From Psychrobacter glacincola (GTDB lineage: Bacteria > Pseudomonadota > Gammaproteobacteria > Pseudomonadales > Moraxellaceae): a stretch of 64,000 nt of DNA. The DNA lies in the NCBI GenBank assembly GCA_001411745.2, contig LIQB01000001.1:310001-374000 (forward strand), read 5' to 3'. How positions within the stretch are numbered: the stretch's first letter is position 1; the number at the start of each line of letters is the position of its first letter. A program made the position numbers and the translations under genes. Of this stretch, positions 1-8,522 are shown piece after piece. The notes beneath the pieces were generated by a model that did not search any database, was not told the DNA's origin, and saw only the letters and a list, made by a program, of their open reading frames with translations.

Positions 1-332
1 TTGGTAAATAATATTGCCACTTCTTGCCTTTTTAATACATTAAGCTACACATTTCTAGAGTAATGTCACAGCCATATTTCAGTGAATGACGTAGGATAAA
101 AGACTTAGGATAAAAGAGGTTAGGCAATTTTTTATCTCATATTTTTTTATCCCATATTGTATAGCAGCTTTGAGAGGGATAATTGGCTCATTAATATTTC
201 ATTTGTACCTTAGACACCTCAGAGTAATTTTCTAATGCAATAAAAATCATATTAATAAAAATTAAGTTTTACTTATCTATCATAAATTTGGAATAAATCA
301 ATAGACCCTCATCTAATTAAAAGGACATAACA
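1..332. other. Leader region before first gene, no gene seen
   Basis: No convincing reading frame is present in this A+T-rich stretch. A short word, TAGGATAAAAGA, occurs at about 91-102 and, as AGGATAAAAGAGG, again some 15 bases later. A good ribosome binding site (AAAAGGA) sits about 8 bases before the ATG at 333, so the 3' part is the untranslated leader of the first gene. Confidence 0.6.
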
Positions 333-1172
333 ATGAAAATGAATATATTAACCGCTGCTGTGATGACATCTGGTCTTGCTATGTTTGCAAGCTCTGCTAA
401 CGCCGCTATGACTACCGATAGCCACGGCAATGTTGGCTATGACAGTTATGAGGAATGTGTCACTGCTGTCAAAGACGGTTCGGCCAAATTTTATACCCCT
501 TATACTTATCAAAACCCAAAGCGCCAAGCAGGTGAAGCGACTGTCAAAAAAATGCGCTTGTCTGAAGTAATGATTCCTCAAACAGTGGTCAATGCAAACA
601 ACTTAACAGCCAGTGATTACTCAGCAGGTGCTTGTGATTTAGGGGTTGGGCAGTCAAATGGTCGCTATGGTGTTTCGGGTGCATTGGTTGGGAAATACGT
701 CCCTATCGCCGCTGATATGCCTGTCAACGTCTATATGGATAAGGCTGGCAATCCAGTACGCTTAAGCATGCAGCAGTGCGATAACCACTTCGGTGCCAAG
801 TTTCCAACGCCTATTATGAGCGAAACAAAAGAAGCTACAGCACCAGAAGCACAACTCGCGATTATCGAAGATCGCCGTGTAGAGCCTGTCATCGTTGAAA
901 CCACACGTGTTATCCGCCCTACTAAATATAGTGTCAAAGAAGTCATCATCGTACCGAACGATCAAATCAAGCGAGTAAACACAGCGTCAGGTACAGCCAT
1001 TGCTATCGAAGACGAGGCTAATCGTACTGTAATCGTTGGTGAAGAAGCAGATGCGGAAGTCATTGACAATACTGAAATCAATCAAACCTTCCCAGTCATC
1101 CGTGTTCCTAGTAGCAGCACTCAACAACGCGTCGTTGATCCAAACACTGGCAAGTATATTGTTATTGAATAA
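333..1172 (+). CDS. Exported protein of unknown function (279 aa)
   Basis: I do not recognise this family. The N-terminus has a typical Sec signal peptide: Lys near the start, a hydrophobic stretch to about residue 20, and an S-A-N-A-A cleavage region near residue 24. The mature part has a few cysteines (YEEC, GACDL, QQCD) that could form disulphides in the periplasm. A valine/isoleucine-rich second half (from about residue 180) is predicted to be beta-rich. It ends in a VVDPNTGKYIVIE-type tail. The start is supported by AAAAGGA about 8 bases upstream. It stands alone with long non-coding flanks, so context says nothing about function. A periplasmic or outer-surface role is inferred from the signal peptide only. 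Confidence 0.8.
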   Translation: MKMNILTAAVMTSGLAMFASSANAAMTTDSHGNVGYDSYEECVTAVKDGSAKFYTPYTYQNPKRQAGEATVKKMRLSEVMIPQTVVNANNLTASDYSAGACDLGVGQSNGRYGVSGALVGKYVPIAADMPVNVYMDKAGNPVRLSMQQCDNHFGAKFPTPIMSETKEATAPEAQLAIIEDRRVEPVIVETTRVIRPTKYSVKEVIIVPNDQIKRVNTASGTAIAIEDEANRTVIVGEEADAEVIDNTEINQTFPVIRVPSSSTQQRVVDPNTGKYIVIE

Positions 1173-1626
1173 GACTTTAATGAAATACAGACGAACAAGA
1201 TTCGTTGAGACATCATTGTTATAAGAATTAGAGATAGGAAAGTAGAAAACAATGCTATTTTTCTATCTGACAATAACCATACAATAGTTGCACAAAGTCA
1301 CCTGCTAACATCCGTCTGTTAGAATTTTAATCTATGGACTACTGAACTAACGCTTGTTTAATTGGTATTCTCCCCTTTAGATTTTTATCACTGATTTAGG
1401 TCAGCTTGTAAAGCTCTTTATCCAAATCCATCATGATAGTCTCTTAATGGTTATCATGATTTTATTTTGTCTATCAATTAAATGTTAGATATATTAAATA
1501 TATAGATTTGAATTACTAAATGAATGTGTGATATGCAACTGCTGTATACAGCAGTTAGCAACATAAGCGTCAAGTTTGAAATTTTTTAAACTGACATTAT
1601 AAGATTGTAAATTAAGGAATTGATTA
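1173..1626. other. Intergenic gap, no gene seen
   Basis: About 450 bases of A+T-rich sequence between two secreted-protein genes. Only short unsupported frames are present. A small dyad built on ATCATGAT occurs twice around 1430-1458. The last bases carry the ribosome binding site (TAAGGAATTG) for the gene at 1627. Confidence 0.5.
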
Positions 1627-2022
1627 ATGAAAAAAAATACTCTATCTTTATCGCTACTGATCGGCGCTGCGCTCACTATCCCAAGTTTGGCTATGGCAGC
1701 ACCTGCTGATACTGCGGCAGTAGATGTGCAAGCAGCGGCTACCGCCACCACACTTGAGATGGAAGGTGACAATACAAATAATGCTTCAACAGACAATCAG
1801 TCTAGCCCATTTCAGATTAGTGAGACACAGATTATCTCAAGAGCAAGCGTTAACAACAGTGCTGAGCAACAGCCGATGACTACTGAGCTTCAAGCTGAGC
1901 AAGAAGCAATGGCTGCCGAGCAAGAGCTGATTCAAGATTCTGAAGAAGCGATGCAAGAAGAAGACTCGTTAGACACACAAGAAGAATTACAAGAAGCTGA
2001 AGAAGCCACAGAAGAATTATAG
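1627..2022 (+). CDS. Small exported acidic Gln/Glu-rich protein (131 aa)
   Basis: The protein begins with a clear Sec signal peptide (Lys-Lys at the start, hydrophobic core, A-M-A-A cleavage site near residue 25). The mature chain is low in complexity: Ala/Thr-rich at first, then from about residue 75 dominated by Glu, Gln, Ala and Asp, with no cysteine and no aromatic core. It is probably disordered or forms a single charged helix in the periplasm. AAGGA lies about 8 bases before the ATG. A shared bidirectional terminator follows at 2151-2180. No family is recognised and no function is proposed. Such low-complexity proteins are poorly conserved and easily missed in comparisons. Confidence 0.7.
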   Translation: MKKNTLSLSLLIGAALTIPSLAMAAPADTAAVDVQAAATATTLEMEGDNTNNASTDNQSSPFQISETQIISRASVNNSAEQQPMTTELQAEQEAMAAEQELIQDSEEAMQEEDSLDTQEELQEAEEATEEL

Positions 2023-2150
2023 AATACGAAATAAAGTACGATATGAACCCCGCTGTTAACTGAAATCATTGAAAAGAGGTTATTGAGCGAGTTAGGTTTT
2101 GAGTAGTTATTAGTGTTCATTAACAATTCCTATCTTTATATACATTCCAT

Positions 2151-2180
2151 AAAAAAGGCAGCCTAATGGCTGCCTTTTTT
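2151..2180. terminator. Bidirectional rho-independent terminator
   Basis: A perfect 13-bp inverted repeat (arms AAAAAAGGCAGCC / GGCTGCCTTTTTT, loop TAAT) has A-runs on one side and T-runs on the other. It lies between the convergent 131-aa exported-protein gene (+) and tex (-) and can stop transcription from both. Confidence 0.9.
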
Positions 2181-2197
2181 ATCACTATTAACATTGA

Positions 2198-4747
2198 CTA
2201 TTTTTTGGTTTTAGTCACACCAGCTTCCTGTAACAGCGCCCCAAGCGTACCCATTTTGCTAGGTGCTTCTGCTTTATCAGCCCTTGGCGCTTTGCTACGA
2301 TCATTATTAGCATGGTCTTTATCCTGACGATTACCGCGAGATTTCGACGGGCGCTTATCAGGCGCTGGACGGCTACTGTTCGGGCGTTTGCTATTTGTAT
2401 GATCGCTACGTGGACGACTGACTTTCTCATCATTATCAGTACTTTCAGCCGATTTCGCTGCTGGGCGCGCAGGCTTTTCAGATTCTGGCTTCATACTAAA
2501 GCCAATACGACCACGTTTTTCATCGATAGAGATGACACGTACCGAGACGATATCGCCCGGCTTGACGCGGTTCATCGGGTCAGCGACAAAGTCATTGGCC
2601 ATTTGTGAGATATGTACCAAACCATCTTGATGAACGCCAACATCAACGAAGCAACCAAAGGCTGTCACATTGGTCACCACGCCTTCAAGCTGCATGCCCT
2701 CGCTCAAGTCTTTAATACTGTTAACGTCTTCACGGAAGTTAGCAGTCTTAAATTCAGGACGTGGGTCGCGTGCTGGTTTGGCTAGCTCCTCGATGATAGC
2801 AGTTACACTAATATTGTCATCATTAGCAGCCAATGCAGTGGTATCTATCGTATTTAATATGTCGTCATTACCGATGACTTCTGGCAATGCTTTACCAGTT
2901 TGTGCCAATAAGCTATCGACCAGCGCATAGCTTTCTGGATGCACACCAGTAGCATCAAGGGGATTACTACCACCATGGATACGCAAGAAGCCTGCTGCTT
3001 GTTCAAAGGTCTTAGCGCCTAAGCGTGGAACGTTTTTTAATGATTCACGACTGTCAAAAGCACCATGCTCTTTACGATAGGTCACGATTTGCTGCGCGAC
3101 ATTTTTATTCAAACCAGCGATATGTGCCAAGATAGCAGGGCTTGCGGTATTTACATCAACGCCAACCGCATTTACGCTATCTTGCGTGACTTTATCAAGA
3201 CTATCTGCCAATTGCGTTTGGTTGACATCATGCTGATATTGACCAACGCCAATGGCTTTTGGATCAACCTTGACCAATTCTGATAAAGGGTCTTGCAAGC
3301 GACGGGCGATAGAAACCGCACCGCGTACAGAAACGTCTAAATTACCAAGCTCATCAGTGGCAAGCTCACTGGCTGAATAAACAGACGCACCTGACTCATT
3401 GACGATAACTGATTTGGCTTGTAATTCAGAGTTGGCAGCCAAAATTTCTTTAATCATCGCATCTGTTTCGCGGCTCGCTGTACCATTACCAATAGCCACT
3501 AAATCAACGTTGTAAGTGCTTAATAATTCATCGATGACTTTTTTGGCTTCATCCATTTTATTATCAGGGGCAAATGGATAAACGGTTGCGACGACAGGCT
3601 TGTCTTCGCTATCTAACATGACGTGACCTTGAGCATCGACGATGGCCATTTTTACGCCATGACGAATGCCAGGATCAACGCCTAAAATTACTTTGCGACC
3701 GGCAGGCGCTGACATTAATAAGTGCTGTAAATTATTGGCAAACACGTCAATCGCATCTGCTTCAGCAGTCAGACGTTTTTCTGTCAATAAACGGTGTTCA
3801 ATATGCGGACGCCATTTGTCTTTCCACAAACTCGTCGCCGCTTCTGTCAAAAACTCTTGACGCTCGGCTGGAGCTTTTGTATCAAGCTCAAAATGCTTGA
3901 TGATTTTTTCGATAAAGGGTGCGTCTTCGCCTTCGATTTTAAGTCCTAAGACGTTTTCTTGACGACCACGTAGCATCGCTAATAAACGATGATTCGGCAG
4001 ACGCGCAAGGCTTTCGCTATGCTCGAAGTAATCTTTGAATTTCTCGCCGACTTCGCGTTTTTCTTCACTGGCAACGGCAGATACGATACTCGCCGTCTTG
4101 GCAAAGCCACTGCGCAAGTTGTCTAGCAAAGCCAAAGCCTGCGTCCATTCATCAACGATGATGGCTTGTACACCAGCCAATTGCTTGGTGATATCGCTAA
4201 AATCAACCTCAATCTCATTACCACTATCATCGGTAATGCTAGATTGCACTTGATAGTCTGCTAATGCGTCAGTTGGCGTGACTTCTTGCATCAAGACGGC
4301 TTGCGCTGCCACATCAAGACCAGCAGCACGTGCTTTGGCGGCAGGAGAGCGGCGACGCGGGCGGTATGGCAAGTAGATGTCTTCAAGCTCAAGTTTCGAC
4401 GTCGCATTATCGATACGCGTCTGCAGCTCGTCAGTCAAATTGCCTTGCGTGCTGAGCAGCTCAGTAATTTTGAGGCGACGGGTTGCCATATCGCGCTCAT
4501 AATTAAGAGACTTCTCAAGCGCGCGCAATTGCGCATCGTCAAGATTTTGCGTCTTTTCTTTACGATAACGGGCAATAAATGGAACGGTCGCGCCTTCATC
4601 GTAAAGTTTGACAAACGCATTGACTTGAGCAGTCTTAATGCCAAGCGCGCGAGCAAGCTTGTCGTGAATATTCGCGTGTGTGGTTGCATCCAAAACCTGT
4701 GCATTTGTCGAGGTTTGAGATGGCGTTAAGGTATCAGTGCTACTCAT
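2198..4747 (-). CDS. tex: Tex/YhgF-family RNA-binding transcription accessory protein
   Basis: Tex proteins bind nucleic acid and RNA polymerase and influence transcript elongation and gene expression. Domain order is as in the family: an N-terminal helical Tex region containing LYDEGATVPFIARYRKE (about residues 47-63), a YqgF/RNase H-like domain beginning ILGVDPGIRHGVKMA (about 353), helix-hairpin-helix repeats (about 535-590, with GLNKNVAQQIVTYR), and an S1 domain (about 680-750, GCFVDVGVHQDGLVHIS). At 849 aa it is longer than the E. coli homologue (about 773). The extra length is a 98-residue tail (752-849) rich in Lys, Arg, Pro and Ser, probably disordered and nucleic-acid binding, that ends in MGTLGALLQEAG. 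Single gene, ending at a terminator shared with the convergent upstream gene. Confidence 0.96.
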   Translation of the reverse strand: MSSTDTLTPSQTSTNAQVLDATTHANIHDKLARALGIKTAQVNAFVKLYDEGATVPFIARYRKEKTQNLDDAQLRALEKSLNYERDMATRRLKITELLSTQGNLTDELQTRIDNATSKLELEDIYLPYRPRRRSPAAKARAAGLDVAAQAVLMQEVTPTDALADYQVQSSITDDSGNEIEVDFSDITKQLAGVQAIIVDEWTQALALLDNLRSGFAKTASIVSAVASEEKREVGEKFKDYFEHSESLARLPNHRLLAMLRGRQENVLGLKIEGEDAPFIEKIIKHFELDTKAPAERQEFLTEAATSLWKDKWRPHIEHRLLTEKRLTAEADAIDVFANNLQHLLMSAPAGRKVILGVDPGIRHGVKMAIVDAQGHVMLDSEDKPVVATVYPFAPDNKMDEAKKVIDELLSTYNVDLVAIGNGTASRETDAMIKEILAANSELQAKSVIVNESGASVYSASELATDELGNLDVSVRGAVSIARRLQDPLSELVKVDPKAIGVGQYQHDVNQTQLADSLDKVTQDSVNAVGVDVNTASPAILAHIAGLNKNVAQQIVTYRKEHGAFDSRESLKNVPRLGAKTFEQAAGFLRIHGGSNPLDATGVHPESYALVDSLLAQTGKALPEVIGNDDILNTIDTTALAANDDNISVTAIIEELAKPARDPRPEFKTANFREDVNSIKDLSEGMQLEGVVTNVTAFGCFVDVGVHQDGLVHISQMANDFVADPMNRVKPGDIVSVRVISIDEKRGRIGFSMKPESEKPARPAAKSAESTDNDEKVSRPRSDHTNSKRPNSSRPAPDKRPSKSRGNRQDKDHANNDRSKAPRADKAEAPSKMGTLGALLQEAGVTKTKK

Positions 4748-5257
4748 AGACGTATCAATCGTTGAGAAATGTAGTTTTGCATTATAGCAAAAGCTGCATG
4801 AATAAAAATCCTTTTTATCTTTTCGTTATTTATCGCCTATTTTATGGCAAAAATCGTCTCATATCATAGGTTCTGTCGCTTTGTTAAACAAACGCATACA
4901 GCATTTGTCCTGATGGGTGATGCAATTAGTGGTGCAATCTTATACACTAAAGTATCAAAGGCGCAAATATTGGTACGCGCTGACGCATTGAACAATAGTA
5001 TTCAAATTTATGATGGATTGAGACGGACCTTTACTTTTGACCACTCATTGAATAAAGACAGTTTTTTTGCTCAGGTTTTTTTGTATAGTCGATTCAAGAT
5101 AATTTAGCGATGAGGACAGCACGTTAAAATACTATAAATAGTAGACTCAACGAGCCTGACACCGTATTTTCTTTATATCATTTTAACTATATAACCTTTA
5201 GCCTTGACTGTTAACGATAATTTCTACTAATAATAATTTTTATAAGAGGATGCCTGT
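4748..5257. other. Intergenic gap upstream of ompR-like gene
   Basis: Divergent promoter region between tex and the response regulator. An 87-codon frame at 4844-5107 (+) has no ribosome binding site and no recognisable protein features, and is probably not a gene. The 3' part contains the word TGAGGACA at 5111 and a 37-bp dispersed repeat at 5131-5167. Confidence 0.5.
5131..5167 (+). repeat. 37-bp dispersed intergenic repeat, copy 1
   Basis: This segment begins with the palindrome ACTATAAATAGT and ends with GAGCCTGACACCGTAT. A second copy in the same orientation lies at 50415-50451 and matches at 34 of 37 positions by hand count. The flanks of the two copies do not match, so the repeat is a short unit rather than the edge of a long duplication. 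It lies about 90 bases before the ompR-like start codon. Confidence 0.75.
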
Positions 5258-6016
5258 ATGTCTGAAAATAACAGCCCTGATACCTTAACTCAACGAATTT
5301 TAGTCGTTGATGACGATGCACGCTTGCGCTCTTTATTACAGCGCTTTCTAGAAGACGACGGTTTTGTCGTCCGTACCGCTCATGATGGTAGTCAAATGGA
5401 CAAACTGTTACAGCGTGAGCTTTTCTCGTTGGTGGTACTCGATTTGATGCTGCCAGGCGAAGACGGCATCAGTATCTGTAAGCGTCTACGCGAAGACAAT
5501 GGCGACATTCCTATCATCATGCTGACAGCCAAAGGTGGTGATGCCGATCGTATCGCTGGTCTAGAAGCGGGCGCAGATGATTATCTGCCAAAACCATTTA
5601 ACCCAAAAGAGCTGTTGGCTCGTATCAAAGCGGTATTACGTCGTCAAAATCGCGAGCTGCCTGGCGCACCAAGCCATCAGCTTGAAGTGGTTGAGTTTGG
5701 ACCGTGGACGCTTGATTTATCGACACGTACGCTTAAACGTGACGGCAATGTTGTCACTTTAACGACAGGTGAATTTTCGGTGCTAAAAGCACTGGTGCAG
5801 CATCCACGTGAGCCGTTGACACGTGATAAATTGATGAACCTTGCGCGTGGTCGTGAATGGGGTGCGATGGAGCGTTCTATCGACGTACAGGTATCACGTT
5901 TGCGCCGTTTGATTGAAGACAACCCTTCACAAGCGCGTTACATCCAAACCGTTTGGGGTGTAGGCTACGTATTCGTTCCTGACGAAGCTGAAGTAGAAAC
6001 CGTTAAAAGTGAGTAA
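5258..6016 (+). CDS. ompR: OmpR-family winged-helix response regulator
   Basis: A two-component response regulator: an N-terminal receiver domain followed by an OmpR/PhoB DNA-binding domain. The receiver shows the acidic pocket VVDDD (residues 16-20), the phospho-acceptor Asp62 in VVLDLMLPGED, and the conserved Lys in DYLPKPFNPKELL. The C-terminal half has winged-helix features (LTTGEFSVLKALVQHPREPLTRDKL and RSIDVQVSRLRRLIE) and ends in the typical VWGVGYVFVPD. At 252 aa it is slightly longer than E. coli OmpR (239). AGAGGA precedes the ATG. No EnvZ-type kinase gene follows. Instead a hairpin and a CobW-type GTPase gene do, so its sensor must be elsewhere. The ompR name rests on overall similarity of sequence features; another OmpR subfamily member is possible. 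Confidence 0.9.
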   Translation: MSENNSPDTLTQRILVVDDDARLRSLLQRFLEDDGFVVRTAHDGSQMDKLLQRELFSLVVLDLMLPGEDGISICKRLREDNGDIPIIMLTAKGGDADRIAGLEAGADDYLPKPFNPKELLARIKAVLRRQNRELPGAPSHQLEVVEFGPWTLDLSTRTLKRDGNVVTLTTGEFSVLKALVQHPREPLTRDKLMNLARGREWGAMERSIDVQVSRLRRLIEDNPSQARYIQTVWGVGYVFVPDEAEVETVKSE

Positions 6017-6027
6017 CTTTTGACTAT

Positions 6028-6077
6028 GTGTGTCCTCATTTCGAAAATTCCGATTATCGATTGAATTGAGGACACAC
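6028..6077. terminator. Inverted repeat after ompR-like gene
   Basis: Arms GTGTGTCCTCA (6028-6038) and TGAGGACACAC (6067-6077) are perfectly complementary over 11 bases, with a 28-base A+T-rich loop. There is no T-run directly after it, so it may be a weak terminator or an mRNA-stabilising hairpin rather than a classical rho-independent terminator. Confidence 0.5.
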
Positions 6078-6097
6078 GCTAACATCATTTCCTTTTA

Positions 6098-6137
6098 ATA
6101 TAGGCCGTGTTTGATTACTCACAAATACGGCCTATAT
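6098..6137 (+). promoter_or_regulatory. Hairpin/operator-like dyad overlapping the cobW start codon
   Basis: Arms ATATAGGCCGTGTTTG (6098-6113) and CAAATACGGCCTATAT (6122-6137) pair at 15 of 16 positions around an 8-base loop. The first candidate start codon (6136-6138) overlaps the right arm, and no Shine-Dalgarno sequence is visible. In RNA the stem would hold the start region double-stranded; in DNA it could be a repressor operator. Which of these applies cannot be told from sequence. It does not resemble the classical Zur box. Confidence 0.5.
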
Positions 6138-7392
6138 GATGAGTGTCTCTGTGAAAAAACCTATTATTTTTCAAAACATACCCTGCACCTTGGTGACAGG
6201 GTTTTTGGGTGCTGGCAAGACCACAGTGATTAATCAGCTGCTTGCTATCAAACCTGCCGATGAGCGCTGGGCATTACTAATCAATGAGTTTGGTCGTATC
6301 GGTATTGATGGTGCGCTGCTGGCAAGCGCGCAAGATAGTAAGCCTGAGCAAGATAATATTGCGATACGCGAAGTCAGTGGTGGCTGTATTTGTTGTACCA
6401 GTCAGCTGCCATTACAAATTGCTATCAGTCGGCTACTTAGTGAGCATCATCCACAGCGGTTGCTCATCGAACCTACAGGGCTTGCTCATCCACGTGAGCT
6501 TATCATGCAGCTCAGTGCACCGCATTGGCAAACAGCGCTCAATATGCAAGCAGTAATAACGGTACTGAGTGGCGTACAATGGCAGCAAGATAAATATCGT
6601 CATCATGACGGTTTTCAAGCGCATGTCCGTGATGCCGATGTGTTAGTCATTAATCGCTATGCTCAATTAAGCGATAGCGAAAAACAAGCACTGCAACAAT
6701 GGATAGCCAAGCTCAATGCACAGGTAAAAATTATTTGGGCAGCATCTGAGCAGATATCTCATGATACAAATGACTCATCTAATATTCTTTTATCAGAATC
6801 AAGCGTGTCAGAGTTGAAAACTCAGCTAACCAAGCCCAGTCAGGTTATCTCGAAACAACGCACAGTCAATATTGTTCACCCTCAAAAATCGACTACTAGC
6901 TTGCAACCGCAGAGTAATGCCCTATCGATATCGACCACCTTGCCATCCGACGCTTTTATAAACAAAGATAATGCGCAGACCGACACAGATATTGAGCTAC
7001 CTTATCGTTATCATGAGAAACAGCAAGAGTTACAGTTGGCGGGTTGGCGACTGCCAGCGCACTACATATTAAAAGCGGATGAGTTACAGAGTTGGTTATT
7101 AACGCTACCGAATTGGCAACGTATCAAAGGTGTGGTTCATACGTCTGATGGCTGGCTACAAATCAATTTTACCCCTGATAGCTTAACCACCAGTACGGTC
7201 AGCGCACAAGTTGATAGTCGGCTAGAGATTATATTACAGTTGGAGGCAAATGCTAATAACGACAACGATACAGCGGTAGAAAGCGACCGCTCAGAAGAAC
7301 AAGATAGGACAGCATTTTTATCTTCTATAGAGACGCTACCTTCTATCGATTGGGATACCTGCGACCGTGAACTAATGGCACTGGCTATATAG
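6136..7392 (+). CDS. CobW/COG0523-family G3E GTPase (metal chaperone-like)
   Basis: COG0523 proteins are GTPases that handle metal ions or assist metalloprotein maturation. The P-loop GFLGAGKTT is at residues 22-30, an NEFGRIGIDG switch region at about 50-59, and the metal-binding CxCC (C84, C86, C87 in GGCICC) is intact. The guanine-specificity motif, usually NKxD, reads INRYAQL here and is degenerate. A long Ser/Thr/Gln-rich linker (about residues 205-285) separates the GTPase domain from a CobW C-terminal domain (from about 290), and the protein ends in an acidic stretch. Two adjacent ATG codons (6136, 6139) are possible starts. Both lie at a strong dyad and neither has a ribosome binding site. 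Substrate metal unknown. Confidence 0.88.
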   Translation: MMSVSVKKPIIFQNIPCTLVTGFLGAGKTTVINQLLAIKPADERWALLINEFGRIGIDGALLASAQDSKPEQDNIAIREVSGGCICCTSQLPLQIAISRLLSEHHPQRLLIEPTGLAHPRELIMQLSAPHWQTALNMQAVITVLSGVQWQQDKYRHHDGFQAHVRDADVLVINRYAQLSDSEKQALQQWIAKLNAQVKIIWAASEQISHDTNDSSNILLSESSVSELKTQLTKPSQVISKQRTVNIVHPQKSTTSLQPQSNALSISTTLPSDAFINKDNAQTDTDIELPYRYHEKQQELQLAGWRLPAHYILKADELQSWLLTLPNWQRIKGVVHTSDGWLQINFTPDSLTTSTVSAQVDSRLEIILQLEANANNDNDTAVESDRSEEQDRTAFLSSIETLPSIDWDTCDRELMALAI

Positions 7393-7400
7393 TAATAAAC

Positions 7401-7452
7401 AAAAAAAAAGGCAGACATTGCTGTTCGATATAGCAATGTCTGCCCTTTTTCT
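7401..7452. terminator. Bidirectional rho-independent terminator
   Basis: A 13-bp perfect stem (GGCAGACATTGCT / AGCAATGTCTGCC, 9-base loop) is flanked by an A-run on the left and a T-run on the right. It separates the convergent CobW-type gene (+) and the DksA-like gene (-). Confidence 0.9.
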
Positions 7453-7455
7453 TTT

Positions 7456-7722
7456 TTAACGTAATTGACTGTCTTTGCTACCGCGCCGGTTGAACAACTC
7501 AGCGGCTCTCGCCTCTTGTTCAAGTTCTGTCTGGCAGCTGACGCAATGCTGAATACCAGGCACTGCTAAGCGCCGTGCTTCTGGAATAGGCTTGCCGCAT
7601 TCATCACACATCTCGGCACTGATGCCAGTTGGCAACGCACGTCTTGCCCGCTCTAATGCATCATTTACCGTTGCATCCATTTGCTCATGCTCAGCACCAT
7701 CTCTCGACCAACCACCTGCCAT
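7456..7722 (-). CDS. DksA/TraR-type C4 zinc-finger protein (YbiI-like)
   Basis: An 88-residue protein with a four-cysteine zinc finger: CDEC (about residues 39-42) and CVSC (about 60-63), separated by a spacer containing IPEARRLAVPGIQH. This is the C-terminal signature of the DksA/TraR family. The N-terminal coiled coil of full-length DksA is replaced by a short Ala/Arg-rich helix. The length matches the small YbiI-type members. DksA relatives bind the RNA polymerase secondary channel, but this has not been shown for the short members, so function is inferred only at family level. It ends at the terminator shared with the cobW-type gene. Confidence 0.88.
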   Translation of the reverse strand: MAGGWSRDGAEHEQMDATVNDALERARRALPTGISAEMCDECGKPIPEARRLAVPGIQHCVSCQTELEQEARAAELFNRRGSKDSQLR

Positions 7723-7838
7723 AACTCTATCCTATTTATTATCATTAGATATTACAAATCGCTTTAATAACAAATAGATGGGTACTAAATGGCAAATTAC
7801 AATCTACAGGTGGGCATTAACTCCCTTATGAACAATTC

Positions 7839-8522
7839 TTATAAAAAATTTTCTTGCACCTCAAATACTACACTTGCATTACCATTTTTGTTGTCGGAAG
7901 TCTCGTATATGGTAGAAATACTAGTAGATAAAGAAAAAGATTTCTCATGCTCATTATCATTATCATTTATGTCTGTATAACTTATATTTATATTAGCAAC
8001 AGGAAAATCCGCTAAATTTATTGATTTATCTTTACTTACCTTTGGGCGATTTATAAGAGCTTCATTAATATATTGACCAAATAATGTTGTCAAGTAAGAC
8101 GGTATGGTTAGTTGATTATTGGACTCTGTATTTTCAGTTATTGCAGGGAAGAATTTTTCTGATTGAATTTTAATATTATGGGCAGAAGTATCGAGTATAA
8201 GAAAACCATTTTTTACTGATATGTCTTTAATGTTATAGGGGTCATATTTTTTAAGCAATATGATAATGTCATCAATTGGAATCTGCCAGGTGACTTTTAA
8301 ATCTAAAGCTACGCCTTTCCCAAAGTTTCTAACCTTTAAGCTTTCTTCTTTCCATGTCCAGTGATTATTCTGGTCAATGTCAGCTTTTACATAGCAACCT
8401 ATTACTTTGATGATAGGTAAATGGGAAACAACTCTTTGCTTCCTCATTTCTTTAACAGTGAACATAGTTATAAAGCTAGTCAATAAAGCCGCAAATGCTG
8501 TCAGCAATGTCGCAAATTCCAT
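7839..8522 (-). CDS. Membrane-anchored protein of unknown function (227 aa)
   Basis: I do not recognise this protein. The chosen ATG (8522) has GGGA about 6 bases upstream. In-frame alternatives are ATG at 8534 and GTG at 8558. The protein starts with one hydrophobic segment (about residues 2-22, FATLLTAFAALLTSFITMF) followed by basic residues (KEMRKQR), which suggests a single-span membrane anchor with the rest in the cytoplasm. The remainder is rich in Ile, Asn, Lys and Asp, with a GKGVALDLKVTW segment resembling a beta-sandwich. The gene is more A+T-rich than its neighbours and interrupts housekeeping genes, which hints at recent acquisition. No partner gene is visible. Confidence 0.72.
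   Translation of the reverse strand: MEFATLLTAFAALLTSFITMFTVKEMRKQRVVSHLPIIKVIGCYVKADIDQNNHWTWKEESLKVRNFGKGVALDLKVTWQIPIDDIIILLKKYDPYNIKDISVKNGFLILDTSAHNIKIQSEKFFPAITENTESNNQLTIPSYLTTLFGQYINEALINRPKVSKDKSINLADFPVANINISYTDINDNDNEHEKSFSLSTSISTIYETSDNKNGNASVVFEVQENFL

Noticed and set aside
4286..4729. 147-codon frame (+) antisense to tex
   Set aside because: Lies entirely within the well-supported tex gene and shows only the mirror of its codon pattern.
4844..5107. 87-codon frame (+) upstream of ompR
   Set aside because: No ribosome binding site, no signal or domain, and the 3' end runs into repeat-bearing intergenic DNA.
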